Shown here in pieces: positions 36,246 to 45,720 of a DNA stretch of 64,000 nucleotides. The notes beneath the pieces are model-generated. The model made no database searches. It was not told where the DNA came from and saw only the letters and a list, made by a program, of their open reading frames with translations. The stretch is taken from positions 1-64,000 of the forward strand of contig NZ_JBMEMN010000006.1 in the NCBI RefSeq assembly GCF_049310905.1, read 5' to 3'. Position 1 is the first letter of the stretch. Every line of letters begins with the position of its first letter. The position numbers and the translations under genes are program-made. This DNA is from Gudongella sp049310905 (GTDB lineage Bacteria > Bacillota > Clostridia > Tissierellales > Tissierellaceae).

Positions 36246-37580
36246 CTATTTTCTAGTCATTTTTGCAATAAAAAAGCCATCTGTTCCATGTATATGTGGA
36301 TATAGCTCTATATAACCATATTTCTGTGTTTCACTAAGAACAATATCTCTTGGTAGTTCTATAGGTGTAAGCATGAATTCTGGATTTCTAATCAGAAAAT
36401 TTTGTACCTGATCCAGGTTTTCATTTTTGTTCAAAGTGCAAGTGCTATAAATCAGTTTTCCTCCAGACTTTACATAGCCAGCGGAGTTACTTAGTATTTG
36501 TGACTGTATTTCAACAAGCGTCTCTAAATCTTCACTCTTTCTATTAAATTTAATGTCCGGTTTTCTTCTCAACAATCCGAAACCTGAACAAGGTGCATCT
36601 ACAAGACACACGTCAACTTTGTCTCTTAAACTTTCATCAAAAATACCTGCATCGTACACCTGCCCCTCGATGATGTTTATTCCCAGTCTCTTGCAGTTTT
36701 CCATAATTAGTTTTATCTTCTGGGTGTACAGGTCTCTTGCAATTATTTTTCCCTTGTCATTCATTCTTTGTGCCATGTGGGTAGCTTTGCCTCCAGGTGC
36801 ACTACATACATCTAATATAAGATCTTTTTCTTTTGGTTCTGAAATCTCAGTAACCAACATGCTGCTTTCATCTTGAATTGTAAAGAATCCTTCTTTAAAT
36901 TCTTTAGAATCTGTAATATTTTCAGGATTAAGAACTTTTATGCAGTCTCTTGATAATTCTCCTCTAATAAGTTGCAAGTCATACTTACCAAGCTTATCTA
37001 ACAAGTTCTCTCTATCGATCTTCAATGTATTAACACGTATGTTAAGCAAAGGTCTTGTATTGTTGGCTTTTAGGAGTTCCTTTGTAAACTCAAATCCAAA
37101 CTGTTTTATCCACAAATCAACTAAAAAACCAGGATGAGAATAACGAACTGACAATTCTTCCATGTTTTTTGGAATTTCAGTCAAGAAAAACTTTTCTCTT
37201 TCTCTATCAATCTTTCTCAAAACACCATTTACATATCCTATTGTACCTTTGTGGCCATATTTTTTTGCCAGCTTTACTGACTCATCAATTGCGGCATGTG
37301 CTGGTATTCTATCCATAAATCCTATCTGGTATATCCCAACTCTTAATATTTGTAATATCATTGGATGGATTTTCTTCATTCTTACATTTGAAGCAGATTT
37401 AATTATATTATCAATATACATACGGTTTTCAAGAACTCCGTAAACCAATTCTCTCAGTAATCTCTTGTCCTCAAGTGACATATCTATCTGTGAATATTCC
37501 TGCAGTGCTTTGTTAGAGAATTTACCTTTATCTTGCACTTCAGATAATACCCTTATGGCTACTTCTCTAGTATTGAACAT
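36246..37580 (-). CDS. rsmB: 16S rRNA (cytosine967-C5)-methyltransferase RsmB
   Basis: The 444-residue enzyme has an N-terminal NusB-like helical domain (1-140) and a methyltransferase domain with DVCSAPGGKATHMA (SAM site), DAPCSGFGLLRRKPDI and the catalytic STCTLNKNEN motif. It precedes rlmN in the rsmB-rlmN-prpC-prkC order. A strong hairpin with eight T residues lies just before its ribosome site, between yugP and rsmB. Confidence 0.96.
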   Translation of the reverse strand: MFNTREVAIRVLSEVQDKGKFSNKALQEYSQIDMSLEDKRLLRELVYGVLENRMYIDNIIKSASNVRMKKIHPMILQILRVGIYQIGFMDRIPAHAAIDESVKLAKKYGHKGTIGYVNGVLRKIDREREKFFLTEIPKNMEELSVRYSHPGFLVDLWIKQFGFEFTKELLKANNTRPLLNIRVNTLKIDRENLLDKLGKYDLQLIRGELSRDCIKVLNPENITDSKEFKEGFFTIQDESSMLVTEISEPKEKDLILDVCSAPGGKATHMAQRMNDKGKIIARDLYTQKIKLIMENCKRLGINIIEGQVYDAGIFDESLRDKVDVCLVDAPCSGFGLLRRKPDIKFNRKSEDLETLVEIQSQILSNSAGYVKSGGKLIYSTCTLNKNENLDQVQNFLIRNPEFMLTPIELPRDIVLSETQKYGYIELYPHIHGTDGFFIAKMTRK

Positions 37581-37591
37581 TTAATCCCTCC

Positions 37592-37613
37592 AAAAAAAAG
37601 GGAGATTCCTCCC
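37592..37613 (-). terminator. Internal terminator between yugP-like gene and rsmB
   Basis: GGGAG and CTCCC form a 5-bp GC-rich stem with loop GAAT, followed on the minus strand by eight T residues and then directly by the rsmB ribosome site. It likely attenuates read-through within the long gene series. Confidence 0.75.
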
Positions 37614-37616
37614 CCT

Positions 37617-38300
37617 TTATCTCCTTTGTCCTCGTAAGGCCAATAATCTTAACAATTCAGCCAAAGCGACTATTGTAGCAGCTACATATGTCAGAGCAGC
37701 TGCATCTAAAACTTTTTTTGCTGGTTTTAAGCTTTGTGAAGGTATCAATCCATTCTCCAGATGAACCATAGCCCTTCTACTGGCATTGAATTCAACAGGA
37801 AGTGTAACTATTTGAAATAATACAGCTGCAAGGAATAATGCTATCCCAACATCTATTAAGAATGGACTAATTATAAAACCAAGAATTACAAATATCCATA
37901 CCAATTTTGAACCAAAATTCGCTATCGGTGCAATGTTGTTTCTTAGAATTAAGGGAAAATATCCCTCTGCATGTTGTATTGCGTGTCCTACTTCATGAGC
38001 AGCTACACTTACAGATGCTATGCTGCTACTTCCGTAAACATTTTGAGATAGTCTTATAACTCGTTTTCCCGGGTCGTAATGGTCAGTCAGATTTCCTCTG
38101 ACAGCCTCAATTGGAATATCACTTAAACCACTACTATCAAGAATGCGTCTGGCAACCTGTGCCCCAGTCATTCCAGATTCGCTGGGTACTTTTAGATACT
38201 GTGAAAAAGTTGTCTTTACCTTCATTTGTGCATAGCCCGCAAACAAGATTGCTGGAAGCACAAATATCAACCATGATCCTCCATAAAAGCCTGTATACAT
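37617..38300 (-). CDS. YugP-like zinc metallopeptidase, membrane protein
   Basis: A 227-residue integral membrane protein with the zinc protease motif HEVGHAIQH (HEXXH) at about 101-109, in VAAHEVGHAIQHAEGYFP. Hydrophobic segments lie at the N-terminus, after the HEXXH motif (two), and near the C-terminus. The family (DUF2296/YugP) is common in Firmicutes, and its substrate is unknown. It lies between fmt and rsmB, a frequent clostridial arrangement. Confidence 0.9.
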   Translation of the reverse strand: MYTGFYGGSWLIFVLPAILFAGYAQMKVKTTFSQYLKVPSESGMTGAQVARRILDSSGLSDIPIEAVRGNLTDHYDPGKRVIRLSQNVYGSSSIASVSVAAHEVGHAIQHAEGYFPLILRNNIAPIANFGSKLVWIFVILGFIISPFLIDVGIALFLAAVLFQIVTLPVEFNASRRAMVHLENGLIPSQSLKPAKKVLDAAALTYVAATIVALAELLRLLALRGQRR

Positions 38301-38315
38301 AAATATCCCTCTTCT

Positions 38316-39242
38316 CTATAAAATGTATCCCTTTTCAATATCTTTCCCCAACAATAGTTCCTTGACATTCATGGCTCTTTTGCCAGGAAATTGTAGCTGT
38401 TTAATAATTATAAAACCATCTGAGACTGCGACTTTGATACCATCTGGTTCAGCATCCACTATAGTACCGGGTGTAATATCATGATCTCTTTCTTCTACCT
38501 CAACTCTGTGTATCTTTATCTTCTGTCCTTTGTATTCCGTAAATGCAGATGGCCAAGGTTTAAGTCCCATAACCTTTTTGTAAATATCCCTAGCAGCTTT
38601 GGTCCAGTCAATGCTACCAACACCCTTATATAATATAGGCGCATAACTCGATTCCTCGTGTTTCTGTGGGGTTAAAACAGAATCACCCGACACAATTAAT
38701 TCCATGGCTTCTATTACCAAGTATGATCCAACTTCAGCCAATTTATCATGAATTGTCTGTGAATCATCTTCCCATGCAATCGGTATCTCTTGTTTTAGAA
38801 ATATACCACCTGTGTCAAGGCCTTCTTCCATATTCATTATTGTTATACCTGTATTGATTTCTCCATTCATAATTGCCCAATTTATTGGTGCTGCTCCTCT
38901 ATACTTAGGCAATAAAGACGCATGTATATTTAGACAATTGTATTTCGGAATCTCCAATATTCTTTTTTTTAAAATTTGACCATAGGCTGCTACCACTATA
39001 AAATCTGGTTCAATAATCTTTAGTTTATGATACGATTCGTCAGAATTTATATCTACTGGCTGAAATACTTCAATTCCCAATTCAATAGCCTTTTCCTTAA
39101 CAGGGGTTGGTTGAAGCTTTTTTCCTCTTCCTTTTTTTTTATCCATTTGAGTAACTACAAGAGGAATATCGTAGCCTTCGTTGAAAATGTGTTCCAAAGA
39201 CTTTACTGCAAAATCAGGAGTGCCCATATATATTATCTTCAT
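38316..39242 (-). CDS. fmt: Methionyl-tRNA formyltransferase
   Basis: Fmt formylates initiator Met-tRNA using 10-formyltetrahydrofolate. The 308 residues begin MKIIYMGTPDFAVKSLEHI and include the active-site NIHASLLPKYRGAAPINWAI (Asn, His) with a downstream GLDTGGIF. Its ATG overlaps the def stop codon by 4 bases, so the formylation and deformylation genes are translationally coupled. Confidence 0.97.
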   Translation of the reverse strand: MKIIYMGTPDFAVKSLEHIFNEGYDIPLVVTQMDKKKGRGKKLQPTPVKEKAIELGIEVFQPVDINSDESYHKLKIIEPDFIVVAAYGQILKKRILEIPKYNCLNIHASLLPKYRGAAPINWAIMNGEINTGITIMNMEEGLDTGGIFLKQEIPIAWEDDSQTIHDKLAEVGSYLVIEAMELIVSGDSVLTPQKHEESSYAPILYKGVGSIDWTKAARDIYKKVMGLKPWPSAFTEYKGQKIKIHRVEVEERDHDITPGTIVDAEPDGIKVAVSDGFIIIKQLQFPGKRAMNVKELLLGKDIEKGYIL

Positions 39243-39715
39243 GACAACTCCTCATCCTCAGCTACATTCTCATGGACTTCTTTAGCTTTGTCAGTGTATA
39301 AAACTCCTTCAAGATGATCTATTTCATGACAAAATACCCTTGCAAGATATCCTGATGGCTTCATCTCAACCTTTTGACCGTTTTCGTCCATAAATGAAAT
39401 GGTTATAGTCTGCGGTCTTTCAACTGTACCAGCCAAATCCGGTACTGAAAGACAACCTTCAATACCGTCAACTTCACCTTCTTGTGCTTCAATCACCGGA
39501 TTTATTGCGATTATTGGTTTTTCTCCAATATCAATTGTTATTACCCTTTTCAAAACTCCTATTTGTGGTGCTGCAAGTCCAATACCGTTTTCATGCCTCA
39601 TGGTTTCTACCATATCATCTAGTAACTGTAGTATTCTATCATCTAATTCAGCTACTTCTCTAGATTTTTTTCTTAGTATTGGATCGCCATCTAACCTGAT
39701 CTTTCTTAATGCCAT
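39239..39715 (-). CDS. def: Peptide deformylase
   Basis: Def removes the N-formyl group from new proteins. All three motifs are present in the 158 residues: GIGLAAPQIG, EGCLSVPD (metal-binding cysteine) and CHEIDHLEG (HExxH). It pairs with fmt and follows priA by 25 bases, the classic priA-def-fmt-rsmB order. Confidence 0.97.
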   Translation of the reverse strand: MALRKIRLDGDPILRKKSREVAELDDRILQLLDDMVETMRHENGIGLAAPQIGVLKRVITIDIGEKPIIAINPVIEAQEGEVDGIEGCLSVPDLAGTVERPQTITISFMDENGQKVEMKPSGYLARVFCHEIDHLEGVLYTDKAKEVHENVAEDEELS

Positions 39716-39740
39716 CTCAATCCTCCTAAATTTACTTCTT

Positions 39741-42185
39741 CTATAATATGCTACTTGGATTAATATCTATGCTAATTTTTATGTCATCATGTTTTATTTT
39801 GCCCTTATCTTTATTATATACCCTGTTAATAATATTCTTTATAAGTTTACTATCATTGTAACCGAATTTTAATAATATTTGCCAGCGATAGTTATTGTTA
39901 ATTCTCTCTAAAGGTGCTGGATTAGGACCTAGCACATCAATACTAACTAGTTTTTCATTTTTTATATGCTTCTGTAGCTCCAAGGCAGACTCTTCCATCG
40001 ATTCTTTTACATGTAATTGATTTTTACCGAATAATGTCACGGTAGCTATTCCTTTGTATGGAGGGTATCCAAATTCCTTGCGCAACTGTGATTCATTACT
40101 GTAAAATAATTTGTAGTCATTTGTCATTGCAGTGGTAATACTATAGTGATCAGGATTATAGGTCTGCAATATTACATTTCCTGCTATATCTCCACGACCG
40201 GCTCTTCCAGCAACTTGAGTAACAAGTTGAAAAGTTCTCTCAGGTGACCTAAAGTCCGGCAAGTTCAATGTCGTATCCGCTGCTATTATGCCTACAAGTG
40301 TCACCCTTGGAAAATCAAGGCCTTTAGATATCATTTGAGTTCCTACAAGAATATCTACCTCATTATTCTTCATTGAATCCAATGCTTTTTCATAATCTTC
40401 TCTTGATTTAATCATATCGCTGTCCATTCTCAATGTTTTTGCATCTGGGAACAACTTTCGGACTTCTTCCTCAACCCTTTCAGTTCCTATCCCAAAACTT
40501 TTAAAATAATTGCTTCCACATGCAGGACAAGAAGATGGTAATGTATGGGTATCTCCACAATAATGACATCTAAGTCTATTTGTTGATTTGTGATAGGTTA
40601 GACTTATATCACAATTATCGCACTTTGAGACATATCCACAACTTCTACACGTTATAAATCCAGTATAACCTCTCTTATTCAAAAAAAGGATAATTTGGTT
40701 TCCATTATCAAGAGCATTAACCATCTCCTGGTATAGAATTTTGCTGAAAATTGAACGATTTCCCTCCTGAAGCTCATCCCTCATATCAACTACATTAATT
40801 GATGGAAGGGAATTTCTTGTCGCTCTGTTTTGCAGTTCATAGAGCGAATATTCTCCAATTTCAGTTCTATAATATGTTTCAATAGAAGGCGTAGCAGTTC
40901 CGAGAACAAGTTTTGAATTCTCTAGTTCAGATATTCTGATTGCTACATCTATAGTGTCATATTTAGGATTATTAGATGATTTATAAGTATTTTCATGCTC
41001 CTCATCGATCACTATTAACCCTAAATTATTGAAAGGTGCGAATAAAGCTGATCTCGCACCAACCACAATTTTATACTCACCGGTTTTTATCCTTCTCCAT
41101 TGATCAAATCTCTCAAGCTGTGTAAGTTTGCTGTGAAGAATTGCTACTTGGTTGCCAAATCTACCAACAAATCTATCAATTGTTTGAGGAGTTAATGATA
41201 TTTCAGGTACCAGTATTATAGAATCCTTGCCATTACGAAGCATATCTTCCACCAGTTGAAGATATATTTCAGTCTTGCCACTACCTGTTATTCCATGAAT
41301 AAGAGAAATATTATTATTGGAATGACATATTCCTTCATAAACTCTTTTTTGATCCGTGTTCAGCTCAATCTTTAGATACTCTGGTATATCTTTGGATACT
41401 GGTGTTTCATTGACAATTCTATTTTCAATTAATACAAGATTTTTAGTTTCCATAGCTTTTAAAACTGAAAGACTTGTATTTAGCTGCTTCAAGATCTCAT
41501 TTGCTGCAATTTCATTAGTTCCTTTAAATAATGTCCAAATTTTTAGCTGTTTTTTTGCAGAATTACCAATAATTTCAACACCCTTATCAAATGAGACAGT
41601 TTGATTTCTTATTACAATTTTTTCAACTCTGGAAGTGCTTGTTTTTCTTATATCAAGTACCAGTTTAATTGAGCCTTCTTCTTCAAGACTGGAAATCAAT
41701 TTGTTGAAGTCCTTGTTCTGGCAGATATTCTGCAACTCTGTATACTCAATCTTGCTGGCATTTGATACTTCTGACAGTATTATTTTTTCTTCCTCTGAAT
41801 GGTTGTTGAAATTATTCAAGCTCTCACCAGGTACTACCATCGTAGTTATATCCCTGAAATCGCCCGGTGGTAACATAGGCTGCATAGATTCATATCCTGT
41901 ACAAAGATACTCTTCTTTTATCCAATTAGCTAAAATGATTTTTTTTTCAGAAATCAGAGGCTTATCATCCAGAACCTGAATAATATCCTTGGTCTTGTAA
42001 GATATGCTGGAATCATCTTTCATTTCTACAATAATTCCCATTATAGGCTTATTATATCTACCAAAAGGTACAACAACTCTTACACCAAGTTTTGCTTGAT
42101 TCTCAAGATCACTTGGTATGTTATAGGTAAATCTTTTGTCCACGCTTGAGGATTTATGATCAATTATAATCTCTGCAAAACCCAT
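39741..42185 (-). CDS. priA: Primosomal replication restart helicase PriA
   Basis: PriA restarts collapsed replication forks. The 814 residues include the 3' DNA-binding domain, SF2 helicase motifs GITGSGKTEIYLQ (Walker A) and VIDEEHENTYK (DEEH), and an eight-cysteine zinc region starting CRSCGYVSKCDNC. RGDIAGNVILQT lies in the C-terminal helicase half. It follows coaBC by 33 bases, the standard coaBC-priA order. Confidence 0.97.
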   Translation of the reverse strand: MGFAEIIIDHKSSSVDKRFTYNIPSDLENQAKLGVRVVVPFGRYNKPIMGIIVEMKDDSSISYKTKDIIQVLDDKPLISEKKIILANWIKEEYLCTGYESMQPMLPPGDFRDITTMVVPGESLNNFNNHSEEEKIILSEVSNASKIEYTELQNICQNKDFNKLISSLEEEGSIKLVLDIRKTSTSRVEKIVIRNQTVSFDKGVEIIGNSAKKQLKIWTLFKGTNEIAANEILKQLNTSLSVLKAMETKNLVLIENRIVNETPVSKDIPEYLKIELNTDQKRVYEGICHSNNNISLIHGITGSGKTEIYLQLVEDMLRNGKDSIILVPEISLTPQTIDRFVGRFGNQVAILHSKLTQLERFDQWRRIKTGEYKIVVGARSALFAPFNNLGLIVIDEEHENTYKSSNNPKYDTIDVAIRISELENSKLVLGTATPSIETYYRTEIGEYSLYELQNRATRNSLPSINVVDMRDELQEGNRSIFSKILYQEMVNALDNGNQIILFLNKRGYTGFITCRSCGYVSKCDNCDISLTYHKSTNRLRCHYCGDTHTLPSSCPACGSNYFKSFGIGTERVEEEVRKLFPDAKTLRMDSDMIKSREDYEKALDSMKNNEVDILVGTQMISKGLDFPRVTLVGIIAADTTLNLPDFRSPERTFQLVTQVAGRAGRGDIAGNVILQTYNPDHYSITTAMTNDYKLFYSNESQLRKEFGYPPYKGIATVTLFGKNQLHVKESMEESALELQKHIKNEKLVSIDVLGPNPAPLERINNNYRWQILLKFGYNDSKLIKNIINRVYNKDKGKIKHDDIKISIDINPSSIL

Positions 42186-42218
42186 TCCATAACTCCTTTC
42201 AATCTAGGACAATTTCTA

Positions 42219-43427
42219 CTAACTTCTGTTTTCCAGTATCAACTTCACCTTATCCAGTATAAAAGATGACAAATCATCCTTTGACATCAATGGAAGGCTT
42301 TCAATCTGGCCTGAAGCATCATAAATGGTGGCTATATTAGTATCGCCCTTAAACCCCGCTCCGTCCTGGGTTATATCATTCGCAACAATAAAATCCAAGT
42401 TCTTTTCTTTCATTTTTAAACCAGCATATTCTTCTATATTATTGGTCTCAGCTGCAAAGCCTACCATTATGCGATGTTCCTTGATTTTTCCAAAATAGGC
42501 AGCAATATCAGGATTCTTAGTTAGTTCGATAGACATTGACTTCGATTCATTTTCTCTTTTCTTGATTTTTTTGTCACTGTAGTTCAAAGGCTTAAAATCA
42601 GAAGGAGCAGCAGCTTTTATCAAGACATCACAGTTTTCGAAATGCTCTCTTACTGCTTCCATCATTTCTTCTGTTGACTTAATATTCACGATTTTTACAT
42701 TGGAAGGTGGGTCTAAATCAACTGGACCCGAAATCAGGACAACCTCAGCTCCCCTCTTTGCAGCAATACTAGCAATTGAGTACCCCATTTTTCCACTTGA
42801 GTGATTTGTAATAAATCTCACTGGATCTATTTCCTCAATTGTTGGGCCCGCGGTAACAACTATTTTTTTGCCTTTAAGATCCTTTTCAGTGAAATAATCC
42901 TCCAGATAAGTAATAATCTCTGCCGGTTCAGCCATTTTCCCAGCACCCACGTCACCACAGGCAAGTCTTCCTTCTCCTGTGTTCATGAATTGGTGCCCAA
43001 GTTCTTTCAAAGCTTTAATGTTTTTTTGTGTTATTGGATTCAAATACATATTCGTATTCATTGCTGGAGCAAATAGTATACTGACATTGGAAGCCATAAC
43101 GACTGTTGTCAGCATATTGTCTGCAATCCCATTGGCTATCTTGCCAATTGTGTTTGCAGTTGCAGGGGCTATAAGAATAATATCTGGTCTTTGAGCAAGA
43201 GCAATATGTTCAACTTCCATATAGCTCTCCAGACCAAACAAATCAAAGTGAACTTTGCTCTGTGACATTGTCTGAAATGTCAAAGGGCTAACAAATTCAG
43301 TTGCTGCCTTAGTCATTACAACATCAACCTTAGCGCCGGATTTTTTCAACTTGCTTACCAGATCTGCTGATTTATATGCAGCTATACCTCCTGTAATTCC
43401 CAATAGTATGTGCTTGTCCTTTAACAT
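42219..43427 (-). CDS. coaBC: Phosphopantothenoylcysteine decarboxylase / synthase CoaBC
   Basis: This bifunctional flavoprotein joins cysteine to phosphopantothenate (CoaB half) and decarboxylates the product (CoaC half). The 402 residues show the FMN-binding GITGGIAAYKSADLVS at the start, APAMNTNMY with NTGEGRLACGDVGAGKM in the CoaC half, and VTAGPTIEEIDPVRFITNHS in the CoaB half. It completes two early CoA steps, and coaD is also in the window. Confidence 0.97.
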   Translation of the reverse strand: MLKDKHILLGITGGIAAYKSADLVSKLKKSGAKVDVVMTKAATEFVSPLTFQTMSQSKVHFDLFGLESYMEVEHIALAQRPDIILIAPATANTIGKIANGIADNMLTTVVMASNVSILFAPAMNTNMYLNPITQKNIKALKELGHQFMNTGEGRLACGDVGAGKMAEPAEIITYLEDYFTEKDLKGKKIVVTAGPTIEEIDPVRFITNHSSGKMGYSIASIAAKRGAEVVLISGPVDLDPPSNVKIVNIKSTEEMMEAVREHFENCDVLIKAAAPSDFKPLNYSDKKIKKRENESKSMSIELTKNPDIAAYFGKIKEHRIMVGFAAETNNIEEYAGLKMKEKNLDFIVANDITQDGAGFKGDTNIATIYDASGQIESLPLMSKDDLSSFILDKVKLILENRS

Positions 43428-43435
43428 GATTTCAC

Positions 43436-43642
43436 CTACTTAAAACTTCCAGCGGAAGGATTTACAAACTCAACCTTTCCTTCAGCAATTTCATCCAAAG
43501 CAATGGTTACTGGCTTGTTAGCCTTTGTATCTACTCTTGGAGTTGAACCTTCTACAAGTTGTCTTGCTCTTCTGGCAGCCACCATAACCAAAGTATATCT
43601 ACTTTCTTTAGGAAGACAGTTCTCTTTTATCTTATCATTCAT
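43436..43642 (-). CDS. rpoZ: RNA polymerase omega subunit
   Basis: The omega subunit aids assembly of RNA polymerase. The 68-residue protein keeps SRYTLVMVAARRARQL (helix contacting beta-prime) and the NKPVTIALDEIAEGKV stretch. It overlaps the gmk stop codon and lies 9 bases from coaBC, the remA-gmk-rpoZ-coaBC order of Firmicutes. Confidence 0.95.
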   Translation of the reverse strand: MNDKIKENCLPKESRYTLVMVAARRARQLVEGSTPRVDTKANKPVTIALDEIAEGKVEFVNPSAGSFK

Positions 43643-44258
43643 TTTTGCTACCCCCTTTTCTAGTTACCAGTTCTTTAATACCATTATGTCTCTTAACTCT
43701 AAGCTTTTCAGAATGTATGATGGCTTCAATATCTGCTACAGCTGCATCAACCTTATCATTTACTACAAAGAAGTCATATTCGCCAACGAAATCCAATTCC
43801 TTGAATGCATTTGAAAATCTAGTATCGATATCTTCTTCAGTTTCTGTGCCTCTCTTAACTATTCTGTTCCTCAACTCATCCATTGTAGGTGGTAAAAGGA
43901 AAATGAATACTGCTTCTTTATAATTTTTTTTAATCTGTAGTGCACCCTGTACATCAATTTCGAGTAATACTATTTCACCCTTTTCTATCTGGTCGAAAAC
44001 AAATTTCTTTGGAGTTCCATAGTAATTCGTATGCACAAATGCATGCTCGATAAACTCACCCTTTTCAACCATATCCATGAAAACATCTTTATCATAGAAA
44101 AAATAGTTTTCACCATCAACTTCAGTAGCTCTAGGATTTCTTGTTGTAGCAGAAATTGAAAATACAATGTCGTCTCTACTTTGCATAAGCGCCTGACTTA
44201 CTGTTCCCTTTCCGCTACCCGAAGGACCTGAAAGAACTAATAAAAATCCTTTTGCCAT
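43635..44258 (-). CDS. gmk: Guanylate kinase
   Basis: Gmk phosphorylates GMP to GDP. The 207 residues include the P-loop SGPSGSGKGTVSQAL and the GMP-binding SATTRNPRATEVDGENYFF. It overlaps rpoZ by 8 bases. GDP/GTP supply may matter for CodY signalling, but nothing in this sequence shows it. Confidence 0.97.
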   Translation of the reverse strand: MAKGFLLVLSGPSGSGKGTVSQALMQSRDDIVFSISATTRNPRATEVDGENYFFYDKDVFMDMVEKGEFIEHAFVHTNYYGTPKKFVFDQIEKGEIVLLEIDVQGALQIKKNYKEAVFIFLLPPTMDELRNRIVKRGTETEEDIDTRFSNAFKELDFVGEYDFFVVNDKVDAAVADIEAIIHSEKLRVKRHNGIKELVTRKGGSKNE

Positions 44259-44280
44259 AATTTCTCACCATCTTTCATCA

Positions 44281-44538
44281 TTATTCATGCCCATCCTCTT
44301 TGGTATGGAGTCTATGTGCAATAGTCTCCGGTTGCAAAGGGGATAATACAATATGACCACTGTCCATAACAATTACTGCCCTGGTTCTTCTACCGTAGGT
44401 TGCATCTATTAGCGTTCCCTGTTCCTTGGATTCTTGAACCAGTCTTTTTATTGGAGCAGATTCTGGACTGACTACAGAAACAACCTTGTTTGATGCAACT
44501 ACATTTCCAAAGCCTACATTTATAAAATAAACTAACAT
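44281..44538 (-). CDS. remA: Extracellular matrix regulator RemA (DUF370)
   Basis: In Bacillus subtilis RemA is a DNA-binding protein that activates biofilm and osmoprotection genes. The 85-residue product has the family's VGFGNVVASNKVVSVVSPESAPIKR start and TYGRRTRAVIVMDSGHIVLS, containing the basic loop that binds DNA. It lies between yicC and gmk, the conserved position. Targets in this organism are unknown. Confidence 0.93.
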   Translation of the reverse strand: MLVYFINVGFGNVVASNKVVSVVSPESAPIKRLVQESKEQGTLIDATYGRRTRAVIVMDSGHIVLSPLQPETIAHRLHTKEDGHE

Positions 44539-44549
44539 AGTTCTTCCTC

Positions 44550-45431
44550 CTACTCGATGTTCTGTACCTGCTCCCTTATCTTTTCAATTTCAGACTTTAA
44601 TTCAACGACAGCCTTTACAATATCCGTATCGCTAGACTTGCTACCTATTGTGTTAACTTCCCTGTTGAACTCCTGAATTAGAAAATCAAGCTTCCTACCT
44701 ATTGAGTCTTTTTCTGATAAAATCTCTTTTAACTGAGATACATGACTCTTTAATCTAGTCAATTCTTCATCTATACTACTTTTATCTGCATAAATTGCTA
44801 TCTCCATGGCAAGTCGGTCCATATCAACAGCAGCAACATCCTCTAAAATTGCTTGAATTCTTTCATTCAGCTTAGATTTATACTCCTCTACTACAAGAGG
44901 GGCTCTCTCTTCAATTCTAGTTGCTATAGATTCGATGTTTCCCAACTTTCCATGAATGTCTTTCCTAAGTTGCTCACCTTCATACTCCCTCATTGCAATC
45001 ATTTTGTCCAGAGCTTTGATTGTTGACTCTTTTATAGCTTCCCATACAAGATCTTCATCCAGCTCTTTCTTCTCGGTTTTAATTACATCAGAGATTGAAA
45101 GGATATTATTGAGTCTGATACTATCATCGATATCCAATTCACTTTTTAACTCTTCAAGAGCTGATTTAAAGCTTCTGGCTAATGAAATATCAACTTTAAC
45201 ATCTACAGCTGTTGTTTCAGCGAATTCAAAATTGACAAATACATCTACCTTCCCTCTATGCATTCTCTCCTTTATCAGCTTTTTAATACTTTCTTCAAGA
45301 TAAATGAGATACCTTGGCAGCTTAACATTTATATCCAAATACCTGTGATTCACTGATTTCAGTTCAATCTTAAGTTTATACAGCTGGTTCTCAGACTCTC
45401 CTTTTCCATAGCCTGTCATACTTCTAATCAA
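44550..45431 (-). CDS. yicC: YicC family protein
   Basis: A 293-residue protein starting IRSMTGYGKGES, the YicC hallmark, and ending in a DUF1732 domain with DKSSIDEELTRLKSH. E. coli YicC is an RNA-binding endoribonuclease affecting small RNA stability. The start is TTG 45431, 7 bases from GGAGG; the next in-frame ATG is too far from that site. It heads the yicC-remA-gmk-rpoZ series. Confidence 0.9.
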   Translation of the reverse strand: MIRSMTGYGKGESENQLYKLKIELKSVNHRYLDINVKLPRYLIYLEESIKKLIKERMHRGKVDVFVNFEFAETTAVDVKVDISLARSFKSALEELKSELDIDDSIRLNNILSISDVIKTEKKELDEDLVWEAIKESTIKALDKMIAMREYEGEQLRKDIHGKLGNIESIATRIEERAPLVVEEYKSKLNERIQAILEDVAAVDMDRLAMEIAIYADKSSIDEELTRLKSHVSQLKEILSEKDSIGRKLDFLIQEFNREVNTIGSKSSDTDIVKAVVELKSEIEKIREQVQNIE

Positions 45432-45684
45432 TGGAATCCCTCCTTTTTATCCATAAAAGATATCAATCAATCTTATTATTTAAAATTCGATCATCAACCG
45501 ATAAAAACCACAATCCATCATCAAGTGATTATAATGCATAGATATCTTTATACGAGTTATAGAATATTATACATCTATGAATATAAATATCTACTATTTA
45601 TTACGAAATATTAATATTTAGATGTAATCCTCTAAAATAATTATGTGTACAAGATTGTCAATTCTTCATCGATCCAATTTGTGG

Positions 45685-45690
45685 TATACT
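45685..45690 (+). promoter_or_regulatory. Extended -10 promoter for rqcH
   Basis: TATACT is preceded by TGG, an extended -10 element; TTCTTC lies 17 bases upstream as a weak -35. The 289-base yicC-rqcH divergent region is otherwise AT-rich, with an imperfect inverted repeat around 45573-45623 and no recognised riboswitch. Confidence 0.5.
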
Positions 45691-45720
45691 AGATAGACAA
45701 CATAAATACGGAGGTTTAAA

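Noticed and set aside
45432..45720. Riboswitch or small gene in the yicC-rqcH divergent region
   Set aside because: Only AT-rich sequence and an imperfect inverted repeat; no aptamer motif and no frame with a ribosome site other than the neighbours.
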